Assembly: GCA_937876865.1 (NCBI GenBank)
Contig: CALEFF010000008.1
Coordinates: forward strand, 1-34,858
Length of the DNA stretch: 34,858 nucleotides
Source of the DNA: an uncultured Bacteroidales bacterium
Lineage (GTDB): Bacteria; Bacteroidota; Bacteroidia; Bacteroidales; P3
Direction of reading: 5' to 3'
In this document: piece by piece, positions 9,121 to 15,575 of the stretch
Numbering within the stretch: the stretch's first letter is position 1
How the letters are laid out: every line of letters begins with the position of its first letter
Notes under the pieces: generated by a model
The model's input: only the letters and a program-made list of their open reading frames with translations
Databases searched by the model: none
Told to the model about the DNA's origin: nothing
Program-made: the position numbers and the translations under genes

Positions 9121-10005
9121 TTAAATGCTTGCTGATGAAAATTCTGCGTCTGCTTTAATCTTCTTTATCAATCCTTGAAGAACTTGACCAGGACCAACTT
9201 CCACAAAAGTATTTGCTCCGTCTGCAACCATTGCTTTTGAAATTTGAGTCCATTTTACAGGAGCTGTTAATTGAGCAATAAGGTTTTCTTTGATTTGAGC
9301 AGGATCTGTCATAGGTTGAGCATTAACATTTTGATAAACAGGACAGATTGGAGCTTTAATATCAGTATTTGCAATAGCCTCAGCAAGTTCTACTCTTGCA
9401 GGTTCCATTAAAGGAGAGTGGAAAGCACCACCTACCTTCAAAGGTAAAGCTCTCTTGGCACCGGCAGCCTTTAAAGCTTCGCACGCTTTATTGATTCCTT
9501 CCATAGAACCAGAAATTACCAATTGACCAGGGCAGTTGTAGTTAGCAGGAACAACAACTTCTTCTATACCTGCACATACTTCTTCTATTTTTTCATCATC
9601 TAAACCAATGATTGCAGCCATTGTGCTTGGTTGAAGTTCACATGCTTTTTGCATTGCATTAGCTCTTGCAGCAACAAGACGCAAACCATCTTCAAAACTC
9701 ATAGCCTTTGCGGCAACAAGAGCAGAAAATTCTCCTAATGAGTGTCCTGCAACCATATCAGGCTTAAATTCTTCACCCAAAGCATGAGCAAGAATAACAG
9801 AGTGTAAGAAAATTGCAGGTTGAGTAACATTAGTTTGTTTCAATTGTTCATCAGTACCTGCAAACATAATATCGGTAATTCTAAATCCTAAGATTTCATT
9901 TGCTTTTTCAAACAATGCTTTACATTCTTCATTGTTATCATATAGGTCTTTACCCATTCCAACGAATTGAGCCCCTTGACCCGGAAATACGTATGCTTTT
10001 TTCAT
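9121..10005 (-). CDS. fabD: Malonyl-CoA:ACP transacylase
   Basis: A 294-residue enzyme that moves malonyl from CoA to acyl carrier protein for fatty-acid synthesis in the cytoplasm. The N-terminal VFPGQGAQFVGMG, the nucleophile elbow GHSLGE (Ser89) and the catalytic His in GGAFHSPLM (His196) are all present, as is the C-terminal VGPGQVLQGLI. It is the first gene of a probable fabD, nitroreductase, gcvP unit and is divergent from the ATPase gene at 10244. A minus-strand TACATTTG (10035-10042) is its likely -7 element, giving a leader of about 25 bases. Confidence 0.96.
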   Translation of the reverse strand: MKKAYVFPGQGAQFVGMGKDLYDNNEECKALFEKANEILGFRITDIMFAGTDEQLKQTNVTQPAIFLHSVILAHALGEEFKPDMVAGHSLGEFSALVAAKAMSFEDGLRLVAARANAMQKACELQPSTMAAIIGLDDEKIEEVCAGIEEVVVPANYNCPGQLVISGSMEGINKACEALKAAGAKRALPLKVGGAFHSPLMEPARVELAEAIANTDIKAPICPVYQNVNAQPMTDPAQIKENLIAQLTAPVKWTQISKAMVADGANTFVEVGPGQVLQGLIKKIKADAEFSSASI

Positions 10006-10034
10006 AGTCTATTCTTATTTTTTAATTTAATTTG

Positions 10035-10042
10035 CAAATGTA
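10035..10042 (-). promoter_or_regulatory. Probable -7 promoter element of fabD
   Basis: Minus-strand TACATTTG fits TAnnTTTG 30 bases ahead of the ATG. The leader is nearly identical to that of the barrel gene at 12276 (both contain TGTACATTTGC and then AAATTAAATTAAAAAATAA). The -33 element is not clear. Confidence 0.5.
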
Positions 10043-10046
10043 CAAA

Positions 10047-10125
10047 AAAACAATAGTTATAGAAAATAAAACAAAGAAAAAAAAGAAAAAAACAAAGAAA
10101 AAAAATAATTTTTCAAAGACTTTTT
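10047..10125. repeat. 21-bp-spaced A/T repeat array between fabD and the ATPase gene
   Basis: The plus-strand core CAAAG followed by an A run occurs with its C at 10072, 10093 and 10114, exactly 21 bases apart; a weaker CAATAG lies at 10051, also in phase. The rest is almost pure A and T. It belongs to the same family as the arrays near 12369, 19842 and 31900. Confidence 0.75.
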
Positions 10126-10164
10126 ACTGACAAAATTATATAGAAAATGTAAATAATTTAAATC

Positions 10165-10217
10165 ATTCGTTGTAAAAAGTGTAATGACACTTTGTTTATT
10201 CGTTGGAAAAAGTGTAA
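10165..10217. repeat. Direct repeat overlapping the ATPase promoter
   Basis: ATTCGTTGTAAAAAGTGTAA (10165-10184) recurs as ATTCGTTGGAAAAAGTGTAA (10198-10217), one mismatch in 20, with starts 33 bp apart. Between them AAAGTGT-AATG-ACACTTT (10176-10193) forms a palindrome. The second copy overlaps the -7 element, so these could be operator sites. Confidence 0.75.
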
Positions 10218-10222
10218 ATTTG
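10191..10222 (+). promoter_or_regulatory. Promoter of the DUF4143 ATPase gene
   Basis: TTTG (10191-10194), a 20-base spacer and TAAATTTG (10215-10222) match the Bacteroidetes -33/-7 consensus. Transcription would start near 10229, about 15 bases ahead of the ATG. Confidence 0.65.
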
Positions 10223-10243
10223 CAAAAAAAATAAACAAAAACC

Positions 10244-11614
10244 ATGCTTAAAAGAAAAATAGAATCTGTTTTGACGGAATGGAAGAAGTCTAAAAATAAA
10301 AAACCTCTTGTGATAAAGGGCATTCGTCAATGTGGTAAAACATATATAGTTCAGAAATTTGCAAAAGAGAATTATGAAAATGTGGTTTATGTGAATTTTA
10401 TTCTTGAACCGGATAAAAAATCAGCCTTTTCGGGTAGTATTGATGTTGATACCATAATTCTAAACCTATCAGCTTTAATCCCGAATAGTCGTTTCATAAA
10501 AGAAAAGACTTGCATAATACTTGATGAAATTCAAGAATGTAAAGAAGCAAGGACTGCCCTGAAATCATTTCAAATAGATGGACGATTTGATGTTATTTCA
10601 ACAGGCTCACTTTTGGGCGTAAGAGGATATGAAAATAGGAGGAAAGAAGGGCAAGACTCTATTCCTGTTGGATATGAAACGATAATAGAGATGTATCCTT
10701 TGGATTTTGAAGAATTTTTATGGGCAAATGGAATAAATAATAAGGTGATTGATTCAGTGAAATCGTGCTTTGAAAAAGAAACAGTAGTTCCGGAAGGTAT
10801 TCATAATGCAATGATGGAATTATTATATAGATATGTCATTGTAGGTGGTTTGCCTGAGGTCGTAAACACGTTTCTTGAAACAAAAAACATTGAACTTACA
10901 TATCAATTACAACGTAATCTTATAGCGGAATACGAAGAAGATATGATTAAGTATGCAGACAACTCCGATAAAGTACGTATTCGAGAATGTTTTGAATCAA
11001 TTCCTAAACAATTAGCCAAAGAGAATAAGAAATTTCAATATTCCGTTGTAAGAAAAGGCGGTCGCTCATCTCAATATATAGGAAGTATTCAATGGCTTGA
11101 AGATGCAGGATTAGTAAAAAGATGTTATAATACACAAATTACGGAATTGCCACTTGAAGGAAATGCCATTAAAGACTGTTTTAAATTATACACCACAGAT
11201 ATTGGCCTTTTTGTCGCTATGCTTGACTATGGTACACAAGCAGATATACTAAAAGGAAATCTTTTAGCCTATAAAGGCTCTATATTTGAAAATCTTATGG
11301 CAGATTTTCTTTGTAAATCAGGACAGAAGTTGTATTACTTCCAAAAGGATAGTGGTTTAGAGTTAGATTTTCTTGTCAGATACAAAGGAGAATGCGTAGT
11401 GATTGAAGTCAAAGCAAAATCAGGAAAAACAAAAAGTTTAAAAACAGTTCTAAAAAACAAAAATATTTACCACGTTAATCATGCAATCAAACTTGGAAAA
11501 TATAATATCGGACGAGAAGAAGAAATGCTTACAATACCTCTTTATATGGGTTTTCTTATTCAAGACACTCTTTCTGATGTTATAGTGCCTGATATCGATT
11601 TGAGAATTTTTTGA
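10244..11614 (+). CDS. AAA_14/DUF4143 ATPase with PD-(D/E)XK-like C-terminal domain
   Basis: A 456-residue protein of the widespread AAA_14-DUF4143 family. Walker A is GIRQCGKT (residues 26-33) and Walker B is CIILDEIQE (Asp93, Glu94); STGSLLG fits sensor 1. The C-terminal DUF4143 part carries LELDFLVRYKG...VIEVKAK, which has the spacing of a PD-(D/E)XK nuclease core. Full-length, with no frame break. The family is often present in many copies per genome and its role is not settled; proposals include nucleic-acid processing or a stress/defence role. It is transcribed alone from a promoter overlapped by a 20-bp direct repeat, and converges with the barrel gene 20 bp downstream. Confidence 0.9.
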   Translation: MLKRKIESVLTEWKKSKNKKPLVIKGIRQCGKTYIVQKFAKENYENVVYVNFILEPDKKSAFSGSIDVDTIILNLSALIPNSRFIKEKTCIILDEIQECKEARTALKSFQIDGRFDVISTGSLLGVRGYENRRKEGQDSIPVGYETIIEMYPLDFEEFLWANGINNKVIDSVKSCFEKETVVPEGIHNAMMELLYRYVIVGGLPEVVNTFLETKNIELTYQLQRNLIAEYEEDMIKYADNSDKVRIRECFESIPKQLAKENKKFQYSVVRKGGRSSQYIGSIQWLEDAGLVKRCYNTQITELPLEGNAIKDCFKLYTTDIGLFVAMLDYGTQADILKGNLLAYKGSIFENLMADFLCKSGQKLYYFQKDSGLELDFLVRYKGECVVIEVKAKSGKTKSLKTVLKNKNIYHVNHAIKLGKYNIGREEEMLTIPLYMGFLIQDTLSDVIVPDIDLRIF

Positions 11615-11634
11615 AAGTTTTAATATCTTGTTGT

Positions 11635-12276
11635 TTAAAATCTAAAACGTGCTCCTATGTTTGTTGAAAGGAATGTTCTTCCAAATGATATGAAATATAG
11701 GTCAGAGTTCATTTCATCGATTTGTTTTCCTGAGTCAAGGTTGGTGAATAGTAGGGAAGGGGTTGCAAAAAATGATAGATTCTTTGTTGCTTTGTATTCT
11801 AAGGAAAGTCCTAATTCAGTTGCAAATTTTGAGTTTAAACGACCTATTATAGTGTTTGATCGGAAGTAAAGATATTTTGATTTTTCCATAATTACTCCGA
11901 TACCTAAATAAGGCGATAATTCAAAAGAGTTACCCATTTTATAAGAATAAGCGGCACTTAGTCCAATGTAGTTTAAGTTTTCAATACGTTGTACTCCATC
12001 ATAATATGTTGTTGTGAAATAATATGTGTTTGCTGTGTGAAAATAGTCTATTTTGAAAGTTAATTTGTCGTTGTATCTAATTCCCGCACCCATTTTGTAG
12101 TTTAAACAATTAGGGAAAGATGTAATGTGAGAACTTTCAACATTCAATCCCCCAACTGTATTGTAGGAAGTTGATTTTCCAAAAGATACATCAAAAGTAA
12201 ATGCTACCTTTTTTTCTTGTGCAAACATTGTTGTTGCAAATAGCAGACATACTGCAATGAATGTTAGTTTTTTCAT
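11635..12276 (-). CDS. Outer-membrane beta-barrel protein (OmpA/OmpW-like fold)
   Basis: A 213-residue protein with a signal peptide (MKKLTFIAVCLLFATTMFAQ) and alternating aromatic/polar strands such as YKMGAGIRYNDKLTFKIDYF, IGLSAAYSYKMG and LSPYLGIGVIMEK. It ends in NIGARFRF; a C-terminal Phe is typical of barrels folded by the BAM complex. No large periplasmic domain is present. The role (porin, adhesin or structural protein) cannot be told. A TACATTTG -7 element lies at 12310-12317 and a 21-bp repeat array further upstream. Its 3' end converges on the ATPase gene. Confidence 0.8.
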   Translation of the reverse strand: MKKLTFIAVCLLFATTMFAQEKKVAFTFDVSFGKSTSYNTVGGLNVESSHITSFPNCLNYKMGAGIRYNDKLTFKIDYFHTANTYYFTTTYYDGVQRIENLNYIGLSAAYSYKMGNSFELSPYLGIGVIMEKSKYLYFRSNTIIGRLNSKFATELGLSLEYKATKNLSFFATPSLLFTNLDSGKQIDEMNSDLYFISFGRTFLSTNIGARFRF

Positions 12277-12309
12277 ACTGTTTTTTATTTTTTAATTTAA
12301 TTTAATTCG

Positions 12310-12317
12310 CAAATGTA
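12310..12317 (-). promoter_or_regulatory. Probable -7 promoter element of the barrel gene
   Basis: Minus-strand TACATTTG fits TAnnTTTG, 34 bases ahead of the ATG. No clear -33 TTTG is seen at 19-21 bases. The sequence around it copies the fabD leader. Confidence 0.5.
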
Positions 12318-12368
12318 CAAAAAAAAACATTTTTAAAGAGAAAAAATATGGATTTATTTTTCAAAGAA

Positions 12369-12447
12369 ATTAATTCTTTGTTTTAGAAAATTATTTCTTG
12401 ATTTTAAAAAATTATTTCTTGATTTTATTTTTTTCTTTCTTAGTTTT
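12369..12447 (-). repeat. 21-bp-spaced repeat array upstream of the barrel gene
   Basis: Two identical cores ATTATTTCTTGATTTT start at 12390 and 12411; diverged copies start at 12369 (ATTAATTCTTTGTTTT) and 12432 (TTTCTTTCTTAGTTTT). All four are 21 bases apart. On the minus strand, the sense of the barrel gene, the core reads AAAATCAAGAAATAAT, the same sequence and orientation as the array ahead of pgk. Confidence 0.85.
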
Positions 12448-12472
12448 TGAAACTGCAATTACACATTTCTAA

Positions 12473-12503
12473 AATAGCGTTACAAAACATTCGTAACGCT
12501 ATT
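12473..12503 (-). terminator. Hairpin after the ureohydrolase-family gene
   Basis: A perfect 11-bp stem (aatagcgttac 12473-12483 with gtaacgctatt 12493-12503) encloses a 9-base loop, 7 bases past the gene's stop codon. On the minus strand only a short TTTT follows, so termination may be weak, or the hairpin may protect the mRNA 3' end. Confidence 0.65.
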
Positions 12504-12509
12504 CTAAAT

Positions 12510-13622
12510 TTATAAATTTAATTTTGTGTGTGCAATAAGGAAGCGGTCGGGTATTTTGTTTTCCATTGCTGATTGGTAGTCTTTGTAGGTGCATGGTATT
12601 AGGTAGTGCTGTAGGTATTTTTGTTGCATTTGGTCGCTGCAATTGATTTGCATCCACCATCGTCCACTTTTTTTACTTTTATAGAAGATGATTGTTTCTT
12701 CATTTTCCATTAAGACGTTGAAACGATAATAGTTATTTAGGTCTTTGTATGGGAAGTCTTGTTTTCTCCATAGGTAACCCTCTATGAAATACCACAAAGC
12801 GTGAGCAATGATTTGTGCTGTTCGGTTGTTGTTATCTTTCTTTGCATCGTAGGAGAATATGCCAAGAGATGTGAGTTTGTCTGATGCTCCGCCATAGTGT
12901 AGTAGTTTGCAAAATTCTTCGCCGTAGAGTCCGTGGGGGCAGGTTGATACTGGGCTGTCGCTTGCTCTAATTGCGTTTATGTCGGCAAGTAGCATATCGC
13001 AATTTCTTATCAATGGTTCGGCATCTTCGAGGTTGTTTTGTATTTCTCCTAAACGGTAGGTTTCAAAGCGTATGTCGTATAAGAGTTTTAGTAGGTCGGT
13101 ATCAACGAAATAACTTTGGTAGCATAAGTGTGTGTAGTTGAAAAGGTAGTTGGGGTCGGAGCAGAATATGTGTGCAAGGTAGTTGTCTTTTTCGGCAGTG
13201 AGTGTGAGTTCTTTTAAATCAATTCGTGAGTCGATATTGGCAATGTTTATGATTTGTCCTATTTGTTCGTATCCTTTATACATTCCTATTGCGTGGTCGT
13301 TGTTACCTCCTAAAACTATTGGTATTATTTTGTGACGCAATAGAAAGGCACATACTTCTGATAAGGCAAAGTAAGTGTCTTTTGGGGTTTGTCCTTGTTT
13401 TAGGTTGCCAAGGTCTATTATTTTTAGTGTGTTAGTGTGTTTTTTTAGGTTGTAAAATTCTTTGCGTATGGGGTCTTGGTCTTGTTCTAATGCTATTATT
13501 GCAAAATCTGCTTCGGGGTTTATTTGATTGCAAAGTATTACTTCGTTTAATCCTCCTTGTTCATTTTCGTTTAAAAAAGAGAGTGGATTGATTTTATCAA
13601 ATAGTTCTAGTATATTACTCAT
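12510..13622 (-). CDS. Ureohydrolase (arginase/formimidoylglutamase)-family protein with altered metal site
   Basis: A 370-residue protein with the arginase-fold layout, but its metal-ligand motifs are changed. The usual GGDHS is GGNNDH (residues 105-110), the usual DAHxD is IDSRID (130-135, Arg where His is expected), and the usual DxDxxDP is ADINAIRASDSP (213-224). Known Bacteroidetes members annotated as formimidoylglutamase show similar drift, so this is probably a conserved divergent branch and not a recent defect. It may hold no Mn pair and lack ureohydrolase activity. It is the last gene of the unit after pcrA, DUF4290 and murA, starting 2 bp after the murA stop codon. No histidine-degradation genes are nearby, which argues against a role in that pathway. 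Confidence 0.75.
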   Translation of the reverse strand: MSNILELFDKINPLSFLNENEQGGLNEVILCNQINPEADFAIIALEQDQDPIRKEFYNLKKHTNTLKIIDLGNLKQGQTPKDTYFALSEVCAFLLRHKIIPIVLGGNNDHAIGMYKGYEQIGQIINIANIDSRIDLKELTLTAEKDNYLAHIFCSDPNYLFNYTHLCYQSYFVDTDLLKLLYDIRFETYRLGEIQNNLEDAEPLIRNCDMLLADINAIRASDSPVSTCPHGLYGEEFCKLLHYGGASDKLTSLGIFSYDAKKDNNNRTAQIIAHALWYFIEGYLWRKQDFPYKDLNNYYRFNVLMENEETIIFYKSKKSGRWWMQINCSDQMQQKYLQHYLIPCTYKDYQSAMENKIPDRFLIAHTKLNL

Positions 13623-13624
13623 AA

Positions 13625-14929
13625 TTATAATCTTCTTATTTTTGCTCCAAGGTTGTTAAGTCGTACATCAATGTCTTGATAACCTCGGTCTATTTGTTCT
13701 ATGTTGTCAATGATTGAGGTGCCTTCTGCTGAAAGTGCTGCTATCAATAGTGCTACTCCTGCTCTTATGTCGGGTGAGGACATGCGAACGCCTTTTAAAT
13801 GATATTTTCTTTCACTTCCAATTACGGTTGCTCGGTGTGGGTCACAAAGTATGATTTGTGCTCCCATGTCTATTAGTTTATCTACAAAGAATAATCTCGA
13901 CTCGAACATTTTTTGGTGAATTAAGACACTACCTTTTGCTTGTGTGGCAACTACTAAGGCAATAGAGATAAGGTCGGGTGTAAATCCTGGCCATGGTGCA
14001 TCGCTTATTGTCATTATGCTTCCGTCCATGAATTTTTCTACTTCATAGATTTCTTGTTTTGGAATGAAGATGTCGTCACCTTTTTTTTCTAGGTTAATTC
14101 CTAAGCGACGAAAGACTTCGGGTATAATGCCTAAGTGTTGATATTCTACGTCTTTGATTGTGATTGAGGATTGTGTCATTGCTGCCATTCCAATGAAAGA
14201 ACCTACTTCTATCATATCGGGTAGTAGGCGATGTGTGCAACCCCCTAAGGAATCAACTCCCTCTATTGTTAATAGGTTTGAACCAATTCCTTGTATTTTT
14301 GCTCCCATTGAATTGAGCATTTTGCATAGTTGTAATAGGTATGGTTCGCATGCTGCGTTAAAGATAGTGGTTTGTCCTTTTGCCATTACTGCTGCCATAA
14401 CGATGTTTGCTGTTCCTGTAACGGATGCTTCGTCCAATAGCATGTAACATCCTGTGAGTTTATCGCCTTTTACTTGATATGCTTTTGTGTCAAAGTTATA
14501 ATTGAAACTTGCTCCGAGTTTTTCAAATCCTGTAAAGTGTGTGTCTAAACGTCTTCGTCCTATTTTATCTCCTCCTGGTGTGGGGATGTATGCTTCTTTG
14601 AATCTTGCAAGCATTGGTCCTACAAGCATTATTGAACCTCTTAGGGATGCTGCCATTTGAGAGTAACGTTCGGTGTAGATTCTGCTTATATCAACTCTGT
14701 TTGCTTGAAAACTATATGATTCTTTACCAAGTTTATTTATTGTAACTCCAAGGTATTCTAATAATTCAATGAGTTTGTTTACGTCTCTAATGTTTGGAAC
14801 GTTATTTATAATTACTTCTTCATCGGTTAAAAGGGTAGCACAAATTACTTGTAATGCTTCGTTTTTTGCTCCTTGTGGTGTGATTTCTCCACTTAGTGGT
14901 TGTCCGCCTATTATTTCAAATGAACTCAT
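13625..14929 (-). CDS. murA: UDP-N-acetylglucosamine 1-carboxyvinyltransferase, Asp-type
   Basis: A 434-residue enzyme that transfers enolpyruvate from PEP to UDP-GlcNAc, the first committed step of peptidoglycan synthesis. The substrate Lys-Asn pair is in QGAKNEAL (Lys22, Asn23). The active-site loop reads IPTPGGDKIGRRRLDTH, with Asp121 at the position of the usual Cys115. Asp at this site is known in several phyla and makes MurA insensitive to fosfomycin; it is expected for Bacteroidetes. The DUF4290 gene is directly upstream (11-bp gap), a conserved pairing in this phylum. Full-length, with no anomalies. Confidence 0.97.
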   Translation of the reverse strand: MSSFEIIGGQPLSGEITPQGAKNEALQVICATLLTDEEVIINNVPNIRDVNKLIELLEYLGVTINKLGKESYSFQANRVDISRIYTERYSQMAASLRGSIMLVGPMLARFKEAYIPTPGGDKIGRRRLDTHFTGFEKLGASFNYNFDTKAYQVKGDKLTGCYMLLDEASVTGTANIVMAAVMAKGQTTIFNAACEPYLLQLCKMLNSMGAKIQGIGSNLLTIEGVDSLGGCTHRLLPDMIEVGSFIGMAAMTQSSITIKDVEYQHLGIIPEVFRRLGINLEKKGDDIFIPKQEIYEVEKFMDGSIMTISDAPWPGFTPDLISIALVVATQAKGSVLIHQKMFESRLFFVDKLIDMGAQIILCDPHRATVIGSERKYHLKGVRMSSPDIRAGVALLIAALSAEGTSIIDNIEQIDRGYQDIDVRLNNLGAKIRRL

Positions 14930-14940
14930 AATTTATAGAT

Positions 14941-15573
14941 TTAATTTTTCTTTTGATGTTTGTTTTTGTTATTGTTGTTTTGTTTTTGTTTTTGATTGTT
15001 TTTCTTTTTTTGATTATTGTTGCTTAGTAGTCGTTTTGTAGAGTGTAAGCGAAAATCTTCTTGTAGTTTTAATTGTCCGTGTGATAGTTGTTCAAAGTGA
15101 GAGAGTATCATTTCATCATCGCATGAGTTTATATTCCATTGTAGATATGATTTCTTTAGTTGTTGTGCAATCATTTCTATTAGGATTTGTTTTTCTTCTC
15201 CTTCAGGCATTTCTATTACTTTATCAATCATATTTTCAATGTTTTTGCCGTATGGACGAAAACGTATTTTTGAGTTTTTGTAGTTTAGTTTATCGGGTTT
15301 TTGATTTTGTTGTTCAGGAGTTGGTTTTTCATAAGGACAATCGACATCTAATTTGTAGTCTGCCATTATATGCAAGTGATCCCATAAAGTTCTTTTGTAA
15401 TCTGCCATTTCTTTGCAGTTGGGATTTACTTGTGACATTGTTTGTATTATGATTTTTGCGTATGTATTGCGTTTTTCTTTATCTTCAATAGTTAAGGCGT
15501 AATCAACCATTTTTTGTAAATTACGTCCATATTCTGGTATTTCTAATTTCTTTCGGTTAACGTTATATTCCAT
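14941..15573 (-). CDS. DUF4290 family protein
   Basis: A 210-residue cytoplasmic protein of the DUF4290 family, characteristic of Bacteroidetes. The N-terminal block LEIPEYGRNLQKMVDYAL...DKEKRN and a second related block RFRPYGKNIENMIDKVIEM...EKQILIEMIA suggest an internal duplication. The last ~25 residues are low-complexity Asn/Lys/Gln (from about NNNQKKK to the end), a disordered basic tail that could bind RNA, DNA or membrane. The gene starts 2 bp after the pcrA stop codon and ends 11 bp ahead of murA, so it is translated within the same unit. The family's function is unknown; a link to envelope or division work is inferred only from the murA neighbourhood. Confidence 0.88.
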   Translation of the reverse strand: MEYNVNRKKLEIPEYGRNLQKMVDYALTIEDKEKRNTYAKIIIQTMSQVNPNCKEMADYKRTLWDHLHIMADYKLDVDCPYEKPTPEQQNQKPDKLNYKNSKIRFRPYGKNIENMIDKVIEMPEGEEKQILIEMIAQQLKKSYLQWNINSCDDEMILSHFEQLSHGQLKLQEDFRLHSTKRLLSNNNQKKKNNQKQKQNNNNKNKHQKKN

Positions 15574-15575
15574 GT

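Noticed and set aside
10057..10323. Minus-strand open frame of 88 codons across the fabD/ATPase gap
   Set aside because: It covers the repeats and promoter of the ATPase gene, is low-complexity Phe/Leu/Ser, and overlaps the ATPase start.
12369..12447. CRISPR array for the 21-bp repeats
   Set aside because: Spacing is 21 bp including the repeat itself, there are no unique spacers, and no cas gene is present.
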